64,000 bases of DNA from Pseudomonas sp. CFBP13508 (lineage in GTDB: Bacteria; Pseudomonadota; Gammaproteobacteria; Pseudomonadales; Pseudomonadaceae): NCBI RefSeq assembly GCF_005233515.1, contig NZ_QFZZ01000010.1, forward strand, positions 62,001 to 126,000, written 5' to 3'. The translations under genes and the position numbers were made by a program. Below the pieces are notes generated by a model. The model was not told where the DNA came from. It worked only from the letters and a program-made list of their open reading frames with translations, and searched no databases. Below are positions 49,862 to 57,818 of the stretch, in pieces (position 1 is the stretch's first letter; the number at the start of each line of letters is the position of its first letter).

Positions 49862-49896
49862 AAAAAAGGCGACCGTTTTTTACGCGGGCGCCTTTC
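49862..49896 (-). terminator. Intrinsic terminator after dusB-fis
   Basis: On the minus strand AAAGGCGCCCG pairs with CGGTCGCCTTT (one mismatch) around a short A-rich loop and is followed by a run of T. It is 17 bases beyond the fis stop, so it ends the dusB-fis transcript ahead of purH. Confidence 0.8.
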
Positions 49897-49912
49897 TGGT
49901 TTGATTGAATGC

Positions 49913-50233
49913 TTACAGCAGATCGTACTGCTTGAGTTTCTTGCGCAGCGTGCCGCGGTTCAGTCCCAGCAGCTCACTGGCCTTGGTCTGGTTGCCCTTG
50001 ACGTAGTTCATCACGCTTTCGAGCAGGGGCGCCTCGACTTCGGACAGCACCAGGTTGTACACATCCGTGACGGACGCGCCCTCAAGGTGGGCGAAATAAT
50101 TGTGCAGCGCCTTCTCGACACTCCCGCGAAGGGTCTGGCCTTCTTCGCTCGGCGTGTTGAGGTGCTGTTTCAAATTCACGTTGTCGCTCACGGGTGTTGT
50201 TCCACTCACTAAAGTCTCGGTCATCATCGTCAT
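49913..50233 (-). CDS. fis: DNA-binding protein Fis
   Basis: A 106-residue nucleoid protein. The C-terminal helix-turn-helix (YVKGNQTKASELLGLNRGTL RKKLKQ region) is intact, and the N-terminal beta-hairpin needed for Hin/Gin activation is represented by the loosely conserved first 30 residues. The start is ATG 50231-50233 (MTMMTETLVSG), overlapping the dusB stop by four bases (ATGA). Translational coupling with dusB is the ancestral arrangement. Expression normally peaks in early exponential growth. Confidence 0.95.
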   Translation of the reverse strand: MTMMTETLVSGTTPVSDNVNLKQHLNTPSEEGQTLRGSVEKALHNYFAHLEGASVTDVYNLVLSEVEAPLLESVMNYVKGNQTKASELLGLNRGTLRKKLKQYDLL

Positions 50234-51240
50234 GCGGCCACCCCTTCTTCGTCCCCTGTCAGGCTCTTGTAACGCTCGGCGAAGAACTCCCGAACGTCGG
50301 CGCATTGTGTTTCCGTACCATCCAAACGATTGAAACGGGCGCGAAACTCCCTGGCGCCCGGCAAGGTTGCGAGATACCAGCCCACATGCTTGCGGGCAAT
50401 GCGCACGCCCATCACGTCGCCATAGAAGGCGTGAAGGGCAGCCAGATGCTCCAGCAGGATGCGTTCAACTTCGCTCAGTTCCGGTGCGGGCAATTTCTCG
50501 CCGGTGCGCAGGAAATGTTCGATCTCGCGAAAAATCCATGGCCGCCCTTGAGCGGCTCGGCCTATCAGCAGGCCATCGGCACCGGTCGCGTCAAGCACGT
50601 AACGGGCCTTTTCCGGCGAATCGATATCGCCATTGGCAAACACCGGGATCGACACGGCCTGCTTGATCGCGGCAATCGTGTCGTACTCGGCTTCCCCTGT
50701 GTACAGATCGGCGCGCGTACGGCCATGTACGGCCAGCGCTGTGATCCCGGCCTGTTCGGCGATCTTCGCCACGTTCAGGCCGTTCTTGTTCTCGCGATCC
50801 CAGCCGGTGCGGATCTTCAGGGTGACCGGTACATCAACCGCGGCCACTACGGCCTGCAGGATCTCGGTCACCAGTGCTTCGTCTTTCAGCAACGCGGAGC
50901 CGGCGGCCTTGTTGCAGACCTTCTTGGCCGGGCAACCCATGTTGATATCGATAATCTGCGCGCCCAGCTCGACGTTGGCCCGTGCCGCATCGGCCAGCAT
51001 CTGCGCGTCGCCACCGGCGATCTGCACCGAGCGCGGCTCAGGATCGCCTTCGTGGATCATGCGCATGCGCGACTTGCGGGTATTCCACAGGCTCATGTCG
51101 CTGGTGACCATTTCCGAGACTACAAGTCCTGCGCCCAGACGCTTGCACAGCTGACGAAAGGGCTGGTCGGTGACGCCCGCCATCGGGGCGAGGATCAAAC
51201 CGTTCTGCAATGTATATGGGCCGATGCGTACCGCCGACAT
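50230..51240 (-). CDS. dusB: tRNA-dihydrouridine synthase B
   Basis: A 336-residue FMN enzyme reducing U to dihydrouridine in tRNA. LILAPMAGVTDQPFRQLCKR opens the TIM barrel. The catalytic Cys lies in INMGCPAKKVCNKAAGSALL, and ALAVHGRTRADLYTGEAEYD, FANGDIDSPEKARYVLDAT and LLIGRAAQGRPWIFREIEHF complete the flavin and tRNA sites. It is first in the dusB-fis operon. Confidence 0.97.
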   Translation of the reverse strand: MSAVRIGPYTLQNGLILAPMAGVTDQPFRQLCKRLGAGLVVSEMVTSDMSLWNTRKSRMRMIHEGDPEPRSVQIAGGDAQMLADAARANVELGAQIIDINMGCPAKKVCNKAAGSALLKDEALVTEILQAVVAAVDVPVTLKIRTGWDRENKNGLNVAKIAEQAGITALAVHGRTRADLYTGEAEYDTIAAIKQAVSIPVFANGDIDSPEKARYVLDATGADGLLIGRAAQGRPWIFREIEHFLRTGEKLPAPELSEVERILLEHLAALHAFYGDVMGVRIARKHVGWYLATLPGAREFRARFNRLDGTETQCADVREFFAERYKSLTGDEEGVAA

Positions 51241-51425
51241 AGGACTTCCCTGAAGTGGGGCCGGATCATGAGAGTTCGAAAAAGGGTGGGCATGATACCC
51301 GCTCTCGATGACTGGTTAAAGGCTGAATTGAACAAAATCTGAACAGTTATTCTGTTATCGCCAACGGTTTGGTTGGCTGCGATCCAGTCAGAAAAATGCC
51401 GTCAATCGGGAAACGCTGAAGCGGT

Positions 51426-52694
51426 TCATTCCGGTGAATGGAAGTTCAGGCTGTAATTCACCGCTTTCGGCCCCGGATCGAGAATATCCAGGGCGATGTG
51501 GATCGGCGTCTGCGGCGGCATTTCCGCGAGGCCTTCGAGATCGCCGCTCAGATACTCGCCAGGTTTGAAGCGACGACTGGCGATCAGGTGACCGTTGAGG
51601 TCGGCAAAACGCAGCTCGAGCAAGGGAAACGGCTGGGAAAAGGTCGCGCGGTTGTAAATGATCGCGTCGACCACCAGCGCGCCGCTGAACTCGGGATGAC
51701 TGCGCACCACCAGGTTGCTGCTCTTGATTTTGCCGATGTCGACTTTGGACGGCACGGTGCAGCCGATCTGCGGGCAGATCTGCTGAAACCATGGGCGGTA
51801 TTGATCCTGCCGCGCCAGCTCCTCGAAGTGATAGGCAACGTATTGAGCGGCAAGACCGCCGGCCGCCAACACCACCAGCAGCAGCCAGAGCAGGCGCCGG
51901 CCCCAGGGCGAACGGCGTTGCTGCCAGTCCAGTTGCAGCGGGTCGTCGGTCAGATCCTGCAAGACCTCGGCGCGCACGCCGGGCTCGGCCCTTTCGCGTT
52001 TTTTGCGCGGCGAGGTGATCAATGGCAGATCGTCGTCATCGCTGTCGTCGCTGGCCGAAAATCGCTCACGGCGGACGTTGGGATCGATCGGATCGTGCAA
52101 GCGCAGTTGCGGGATCGGCGGCTCGTCATCCAGGTCCACCGGTTCCAGTGACAACGATGGCTCGGTGCGCTCGGTGCGCTCGGATTCGAGGGTTTCGATG
52201 CCGTCGATATCCGGCTCGACATCCGGCGCTGCGCTGCGCTCATCGGCAGGCTCGCTGAACAGGCTGTCGGGCCATGTGCCTTCGTCCGGTTCCGCGCTGT
52301 CGCGCCGCGCACTCAAGGATTCTTCGCGGGCCCGGCCGAATTCGGCGACCGGCTGGATTTCGCGCTGTTCGAGGCGGGCGAGTTCTTCGTCCAGATCGAG
52401 GCCGTCCAGATCCAGTTCCGACGCGCTCCATTGCTTTTGGCTGATGGCGCGCGGTGCGGGGATCTGTTCGACGACCGCAGAATCGCTGACAGGTGCGGGC
52501 GCTTCAGGCAGCGCTGGTGCGGTCGGCGTCACCGTGTCCTTACCAGAATGTTGCTCGAGCAGCTGCTTGGCGGCATTGAACACTTGCAGGCAGGAGCCGC
52601 AACGAACCACCCCGCGGGCCACGCTCAACTGAGCATGGTTGACGCGGAAACTGGTCTGGCAATGCGGGCACTGGGTGACGAAACTGTCGGTCAT
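51426..52694 (-). CDS. Zinc-ribbon / DUF3426 membrane protein
   Basis: A 422-residue protein. Residues 1-40 form an MJ0042-type zinc ribbon with two CxxC pairs (QCPHCQTSFRV and VRCGSCLQVFNA). A long acidic, low-complexity region follows (~60-240). One transmembrane helix (RLLWLLLVVLAAGGLAAQY) precedes a C-terminal DUF3426 domain (FQQICPQIGCTVPSKVDIGK; LDILDPGPKAVNYSLNF). The start is ATG 52692-52694. DUF3426 proteins sit near prmA/dusB in many proteobacteria and their function is unknown. The topology is cytoplasmic ribbon and periplasmic C-terminus. Confidence 0.9.
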   Translation of the reverse strand: MTDSFVTQCPHCQTSFRVNHAQLSVARGVVRCGSCLQVFNAAKQLLEQHSGKDTVTPTAPALPEAPAPVSDSAVVEQIPAPRAISQKQWSASELDLDGLDLDEELARLEQREIQPVAEFGRAREESLSARRDSAEPDEGTWPDSLFSEPADERSAAPDVEPDIDGIETLESERTERTEPSLSLEPVDLDDEPPIPQLRLHDPIDPNVRRERFSASDDSDDDDLPLITSPRKKRERAEPGVRAEVLQDLTDDPLQLDWQQRRSPWGRRLLWLLLVVLAAGGLAAQYVAYHFEELARQDQYRPWFQQICPQIGCTVPSKVDIGKIKSSNLVVRSHPEFSGALVVDAIIYNRATFSQPFPLLELRFADLNGHLIASRRFKPGEYLSGDLEGLAEMPPQTPIHIALDILDPGPKAVNYSLNFHSPE

Positions 52695-52724
52695 GCGGCG
52701 ATCCGGTTCAGGCAAGCGGTCATT

Positions 52725-53603
52725 TTAGCGCCGACGCCCGGTGATGCGCACCCAGCCGTCGCGATTGGCGATCGGGTCGAGCTCGAAGTCCTGCGCATAA
52801 GCGGCGGCGACTTCTTCACCCTGCTCGGCGAGGATGCCCGACAACGCCAGGCGCCCACCGCTCTTGACCAGGCTGGACAATTGCGGCGCCAGGGCCACCA
52901 GCGGGCCGGCGAGAATATTGGCCACCAGCACGTCAGCCTGAACCTGCGGCAGATCCTCGGGCAGATACAGTGGGAACAACTCGTCGGCAATGTTGTTGCG
53001 CCCGGCATTGTCGCGCGAGGCCTCCAGTGCCTGCACATCGATGTCGGTGCCCACGGCTTCCTTGGCGCCGAGCAGCAGGGCGGCGATCGCCAGAATCCCC
53101 GAGCCACAGCCGAAGTCGAGCACGTGGCAGTCTTTCAGGTCCTGACCGTCGAGCCATTCCAGGCACAGCGCGGTGGTCGGGTGGGTGCCGGTGCCGAACG
53201 CCAGGCCCGGGTCCAGCAGCAGGTTGACCGCATCAGGCTCAGGGGCGGCGTGCCAGCTCGGCACGATCCACAGGCGCTGGCCGAACCGCATCGGCTCGAA
53301 ACCGTCCATCCAGCTGCGTTCCCAGTCCTGGTCCTCGATGACTTCGCTGTGGTGCTCGGGCAGCGGGCTGCCGGTGAGCAATTCCAGATGGGCGAGGACC
53401 GGCTCCGGTTGCGTGCCGCCCTCGAACAAGGCCAGCAAATGGGTGTGCGACCACAGCGGTGTGGTGTTGAGTTCCGGTTCGAAGATCGGCTGGTCTTCGG
53501 CGTCCATGAAAGTCACCGACACGGCGCCGACTTCGAGAAATGCATCCTCGTAGGTTTCGGCTTGTTCCGGAGTGATGGCGAGACGGACTTGCAGCCAAGG
53601 CAT
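52725..53603 (-). CDS. prmA: Ribosomal protein L11 methyltransferase
   Basis: A 292-residue SAM methyltransferase that trimethylates ribosomal protein L11. The N-terminal substrate-recognition domain starts MPWLQVRLAITPEQAETYED. The Rossmann core has VLDFGCGSGILAIAALLLGA, and the NPPF-type loop is represented by VLVANILAGPLVALAPQL. Start at ATG 53601-53603, which gives the exact family N-terminus. The gene is divergent from the CheD-tipped toxin across 194 bp. Confidence 0.96.
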   Translation of the reverse strand: MPWLQVRLAITPEQAETYEDAFLEVGAVSVTFMDAEDQPIFEPELNTTPLWSHTHLLALFEGGTQPEPVLAHLELLTGSPLPEHHSEVIEDQDWERSWMDGFEPMRFGQRLWIVPSWHAAPEPDAVNLLLDPGLAFGTGTHPTTALCLEWLDGQDLKDCHVLDFGCGSGILAIAALLLGAKEAVGTDIDVQALEASRDNAGRNNIADELFPLYLPEDLPQVQADVLVANILAGPLVALAPQLSSLVKSGGRLALSGILAEQGEEVAAAYAQDFELDPIANRDGWVRITGRRR

Positions 53604-53797
53604 GGCGGGCACCTTTGAAAATCTGTGGGGCAGCCCGAAGCTGCAAAAGCGCGCAGTTTACGCCAGGTCGCCGGCAAAGTGGACACGCCAGTCGGCTGTA
53701 ACACATCCGCAGGTGCCATATACATATGTACGGCCTGGGCACGCTGGCCGTGAAATAGAGTGGGGGCTCATTTCCATGCAACAAAAGGCTGGACGAT
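53604..53797. other. Divergent intergenic region between prmA and CheD-like toxin gene
   Basis: This 194-bp spacer must contain the prmA promoter (minus) and the toxin promoter (plus). A palindromic CATATACATATG lies around 53718-53729, and AAAAGGCTGG precedes the toxin ATG. I see no hrp box, no sigma-54 site and none of the block shared by the SET-like genes. Confidence 0.45.
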
Positions 53798-56700
53798 ATG
53801 GCGGATCAACAAGGGATTGTAGAAGAAAAACTACCTGTAGCTGCGGCGCCTACGGGGTCGGTGCAGGAAATCCTGCTACGCATCACGCGCTGGCAGGTGA
53901 TGATCGACAAGCGCTTGAGCAGCCAGATGACGCTGCTCGAGGCGCTGGAGCATTACGCGTTGACTGAATTGCGCATTGATTATCCCGAAGGTCATTTCGA
54001 TCCGGGGTTCGTGGTTGCCCTGCTCGATGCCATTCTGCAAAAGCTTCTCGACGGCAAGCCAGTCACGTTCCTGGCAGTCCAGGACGCTCCATTTCGCTGG
54101 CCGGGAGCCGCTGACCTCGGGTTGCCAGCCAGCCGCCGGGAGCACGTCGCCCGGACGGTGGATTCCGTTTCGCTGCACTTCCTCGACCAGTACAAGAAAT
54201 ACCTGCGCGAACACTGGGCGACAAAAGGGCAGGAGGCGTTGTTCGATCGTTTGATGAAGCGCAAGCTGCGGCGCTATATCAAGGACATCGAGTCGCTGTT
54301 GCGTCGTGACCGGCTCGTGGGCGTGACATTGAATCAGTTGCGCCGAAAGATCGATAGAGTCCAGGCCCGAGGCACCCGTCGGTACCGGTTGACTGCATTG
54401 GCAACCGGTGCAGAGAAAAAGATTCTCGAGGCGCACTCCTTCGCGCAACTGCCGCAGTGGATGAAGGTGTTGAAGGACCCGGATCGCGCCTTGTTGCGCC
54501 ATTATCAGGAGCAGACGTCACTGTCCCGGACAGCGCTCGATGAGCTGCTGCAGGGCTACGGCTCCTTGCGCGCCTTTGCCCGGCAGCAGGCCATCGAATA
54601 CATTCAGCGCAAGCTCGACATGACGGTTGAACCGGATCGGATCGACGTGCGACTCAGATGGCGCTCGGCAGTCGGCGAGCCGACGCGCAATCGCAGCCTG
54701 ACCGACTTGCTGGCATCCGGGCCGATCGGTCAGGACTTCGCAGCGGTCCTGTATATCGCCAGTACTGCGCCTTTGCGCAACCAGTCACTCAAGCCGACAT
54801 TCATTGCCGACATGCTGGCGGAACAGGACTATCCGGCAGATTACCTGCGAGTCCTCGCCGAGCAGTACAAGCGCACAGAAGTGCAAAAGGCGCTGATCGA
54901 CTGGTTCACCGCTCGGCTCCGGCAGAGCGCATACGTCGCGCGTTGTGCAGCTCATCTGTCGGAGTCCGATCATGAACTTCTGGAGCAGACGTGGTCCGGG
55001 CAAGCTGCAAGCAAGCCCCTGCAAGTGGCCGCACTGACGCTGCCCAACGGCATGCAATGCACCGATCTTCTGGTGTTCTACCATGCAGAGACTGCGCAAG
55101 CGGTAAGTAACCTGGTGCTGTACGCGCCCAACAAGCCGAACGGTCAGGAGTGGGTGCGGTTAACGTCTGTTGCGGCGTTGACCGGCGAGGTGTGGAGCTG
55201 GACGCAGAGCGAAGCCGGCCGCGAGTACCTGTTGCAGCAGCTTTCGCCGACGGCACATCGTACGGCGCGTGACTATCTTTTGGCCGTGGCGGACAACCCG
55301 GCCCTCTGGGGCATGACCAGTGACATTCGACGTGCACCCCTGTCATTCGCGGAGTGCGTCGAAGCAGCTGTAAAAATGGGCCTGGCAAAAAACCTGCAGC
55401 AGGTCGAGGTGGACAACTCGCTGCGTTGGTACACAACGCTCGGTCTGGATGCGCGCCGGCGCATCAGCAGCCTGAATCAGGAATTGATTGTTCATCAGCA
55501 GGTTTTCAACGAGCTGCTGGGCGGCTTTGAAGTGTTTGTCGATTTCGCCAGGCGCACGGTTGCCGCAGCGATCGCGCCCTACATGCGCAGCAAGAACGTG
55601 CTGGAACCGGTCGACCCGGCCACTGTGTTGATCGATTACAACCCCGGCGTTGCCGATCGCAGGAAGCAGCAGGTGGCGACACTGCTTGACTTGGCGATTC
55701 ACGGCTACGACGACAACTCCGGCATCGAGCACCCGAAAAAAGGCGTGCGCTCGTCGGTCGGGCAGGATTTGAGCCTGGTGCGCAGCGCCGATCTGGCGTT
55801 GTATCTGCGCCGGGCCTGGCTGGGCGAGAAATACGCCGACGAGATCCGCAGCAAATATCTCGACCCTCGTAATGCCGCCTACGAACCGCGTCGCTTCGCC
55901 TACCGCAACGTGCTGCTGTCAAAAATGGATCGTGATTTGCGCGTGGCCAGAAGTCAGGCGCGTCTGAGCGACGCGGTGTATTCAGCGCTGGTCCGCCAGG
56001 TCACACTGTTGAGTCAATTGCCAGCGCCGGGTACGCATTATCCGGGCGCCCGTATGGTTGAAAGCGACGGCGTGTTCAGGTTCACCGTGCGCAATCACGT
56101 CGTGCTCGGGGTTTACGTTCTGACTTCGTTCGACCCTGAGCCGTCCTGGTGGCTGTACACGCCTGATGCGCCCGACGGTATTGTGGTGCGTGCGTATCAT
56201 TCACTTTTCGGCGACATCGCGGGAACCTTGCATGACTATCTGATGGCGCGTACGCCGGTTGCTGCACGCAGCATCGTGTCGCGCACCCTGTACGCGATTG
56301 CGGCGAAAAAACAACGCGTCGATGTGCTCTACGAAGCGGAGCGCCTGGTTGACGCCCGCAGCGAGTTCAATGCGTACATCGAGCGCGCGGTCACGGATGT
56401 GCAAGACATCACCACCAGCCGCGCGCAAATGATCGAGCGCCAGGTGGTCAAGGGGCTGATGTTCGCCGCCGCACCGTTTTGTATGGTGTTTCCTCCCTTT
56501 GCCTTGCTGCTCGATGTCGTGTTCATTGCCATCAGCGCTGGTCAGGCTGTCGCTGCGCATCTGGAAGGCGATGTCGATGGCGCTCTCGGACACTGGCTGG
56601 AGGCCTCGTGGGGTGCGCTGTTTGCCATGGTCGGTGCCGGCAGTGCGATCAAGTTGCTGGGCGGTGCGGCCAGAAGTCTGAAACACACGATGAGGCCCGT

Positions 56701-57754
56701 CTCATTGTTGTCAGAGCACCTGAGTACCGTGGCTCCGGTGCACAAGGAAGCGCTGCCGGCGATCCGGGAAGTCCGCTTCCATGCCAGGCAGGCCGTCAGC
56801 AAGAGGCCCGAACGCTTGCAAAAGGTGACTGACGACGGTGTGTTTTTCGGCACCTGGCGCAGTCCGCCCAGTGCTGAACAGCCGCAACCGGCCTATTACA
56901 TCCGTAACAGAGGCAAGTATTTCCTGGTCAGGGAGAATCCGCATTTCGGTGGTCTGAGCCTGGTCGATGCCCGCCGCCCGACAGCTATCTATCAGCAACC
57001 GATACGTCTTGCCCCTGGCGGCAGGTGGACACATGACCGGGTCGGGCTCAGAGGCGGCAACGTCCGCAACCTTGGGCGGGTGAACAATTTGCGTGATGCA
57101 TTTCCGGCCCGTGTCGAACCATTGCTCAACCGCGGTGCGATGCAGGGCGAAGCGGTGGTGGGGCGTGCCGTTCCCGGATCGCGAGACAACTACCTGTTTT
57201 CGCTGAATGCGCAGAGTTGCGTCATTGCCTCGCTGTACAACCCGACGACGAGAACAGGGGCGGTGATTCATTTCGATCACAATATCCGCCCCCTGATCCA
57301 GCGCAGTGTAAGCGGCGTGTTGGAACGTCTGGGGTACGCCGGCCAGGATATTCGCGCCACGCTGGTGGGAGGTGACTGGGTGTCGATGGGCGCTGACATC
57401 GGCGGCCCGGTCAGGCGTGTCCTGCGCGAACATGGCCTGCAACCGACGTGGGATTACTGGTCGTACTCCTCGTGCCTGGGCAACACTTACGGGGTAGTGT
57501 TGAATCTGAACAATGGAGTCTCGAAAGTGTTCAAGCATTCCGCTGGTCAGGTTGGTGACGTGTACAAAGCGCTTATCGACAGAGCGCCATATTCAACCGA
57601 CCGACTCTCGATACGTGCCCAGAACTTCATGGACCGTGTCCGCAGTGAAGCGTTGCACGAGAATGCCGTCGGCAGCGTGGTCGATAGGGCCGGCAGCCGG
57701 GCGACCGCGGCGATGGTAGAGGACCAGGCGTTCTCGATGGTGCTGATGAACTGA
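53798..57754 (+). CDS. Dermonecrotic-toxin-like protein with C-terminal CheD-like deamidase domain
   Basis: A 1318-residue protein without signal peptide. Residues ~1-870 resemble Pseudomonas dermonecrotic-toxin-domain proteins, with the block VYVLTSFDPEPSWWLYTPDA typical of that group. Residues ~886-957 are hydrophobic (FPPFALLLDVVFIAISAG; WGALFAMVGAGSAIKLLGGA), possibly for translocation. Residues ~1033-1085 form a connector-like module (YYIRNRGKYFLVREN, LVDARRPTAIY, GRWTHDRVGLRGG). Residues ~1115-1270 align by eye with CheD: QSCVIASLYNPTTRTGAVIH places C1141 and H1158 17 apart, as in CheD C27/H44. S1135 takes the place of the catalytic Thr, and LVGGDWVSMG, DIGGPVRRVLREHGL and GNTYGVVLNL follow CheD's order. 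CheD deamidates Gln, and CNF1 and BLF1 share the fold. I infer a host-directed glutamine deamidase. Flanked by prmA and accC. Confidence 0.72.
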   Translation: MADQQGIVEEKLPVAAAPTGSVQEILLRITRWQVMIDKRLSSQMTLLEALEHYALTELRIDYPEGHFDPGFVVALLDAILQKLLDGKPVTFLAVQDAPFRWPGAADLGLPASRREHVARTVDSVSLHFLDQYKKYLREHWATKGQEALFDRLMKRKLRRYIKDIESLLRRDRLVGVTLNQLRRKIDRVQARGTRRYRLTALATGAEKKILEAHSFAQLPQWMKVLKDPDRALLRHYQEQTSLSRTALDELLQGYGSLRAFARQQAIEYIQRKLDMTVEPDRIDVRLRWRSAVGEPTRNRSLTDLLASGPIGQDFAAVLYIASTAPLRNQSLKPTFIADMLAEQDYPADYLRVLAEQYKRTEVQKALIDWFTARLRQSAYVARCAAHLSESDHELLEQTWSGQAASKPLQVAALTLPNGMQCTDLLVFYHAETAQAVSNLVLYAPNKPNGQEWVRLTSVAALTGEVWSWTQSEAGREYLLQQLSPTAHRTARDYLLAVADNPALWGMTSDIRRAPLSFAECVEAAVKMGLAKNLQQVEVDNSLRWYTTLGLDARRRISSLNQELIVHQQVFNELLGGFEVFVDFARRTVAAAIAPYMRSKNVLEPVDPATVLIDYNPGVADRRKQQVATLLDLAIHGYDDNSGIEHPKKGVRSSVGQDLSLVRSADLALYLRRAWLGEKYADEIRSKYLDPRNAAYEPRRFAYRNVLLSKMDRDLRVARSQARLSDAVYSALVRQVTLLSQLPAPGTHYPGARMVESDGVFRFTVRNHVVLGVYVLTSFDPEPSWWLYTPDAPDGIVVRAYHSLFGDIAGTLHDYLMARTPVAARSIVSRTLYAIAAKKQRVDVLYEAERLVDARSEFNAYIERAVTDVQDITTSRAQMIERQVVKGLMFAAAPFCMVFPPFALLLDVVFIAISAGQAVAAHLEGDVDGALGHWLEASWGALFAMVGAGSAIKLLGGAARSLKHTMRPVSLLSEHLSTVAPVHKEALPAIREVRFHARQAVSKRPERLQKVTDDGVFFGTWRSPPSAEQPQPAYYIRNRGKYFLVRENPHFGGLSLVDARRPTAIYQQPIRLAPGGRWTHDRVGLRGGNVRNLGRVNNLRDAFPARVEPLLNRGAMQGEAVVGRAVPGSRDNYLFSLNAQSCVIASLYNPTTRTGAVIHFDHNIRPLIQRSVSGVLERLGYAGQDIRATLVGGDWVSMGADIGGPVRRVLREHGLQPTWDYWSYSSCLGNTYGVVLNLNNGVSKVFKHSAGQVGDVYKALIDRAPYSTDRLSIRAQNFMDRVRSEALHENAVGSVVDRAGSRATAAMVEDQAFSMVLMN

Positions 57755-57771
57755 CGCGTCGTTCAGGCATA

Positions 57772-57802
57772 AAAAAACCCGATCCTCGGGGATCGGGTTT
57801 TT
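57772..57802. terminator. Bidirectional intrinsic terminator between toxin and accC
   Basis: ACCCGATCC (57777-57785) pairs with GGATCGGGT (57790-57798). A-runs precede and T-runs follow, giving termination for both the + strand toxin gene and the convergent accC. Confidence 0.93.
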
Positions 57803-57818
57803 CCACGCCGGATCAGTC

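Noticed and set aside
53604..53797. Hrp box or type III regulatory site ahead of the CheD-tipped toxin
   Set aside because: No GGAACC-N15/16-CCAC pattern was found. The secretion route is left open.
3500..57760. Mobile genomic island spanning the toxin genes
   Set aside because: No integrase, transposase, tRNA, plasmid or phage gene is seen, and conserved core operons separate the toxin genes.
57755..57818. Immunity gene for the CheD-tipped toxin
   Set aside because: Only a terminator lies between the toxin and accC, and nothing credible is encoded on either side, so an interbacterial toxin/immunity pair is not supported.
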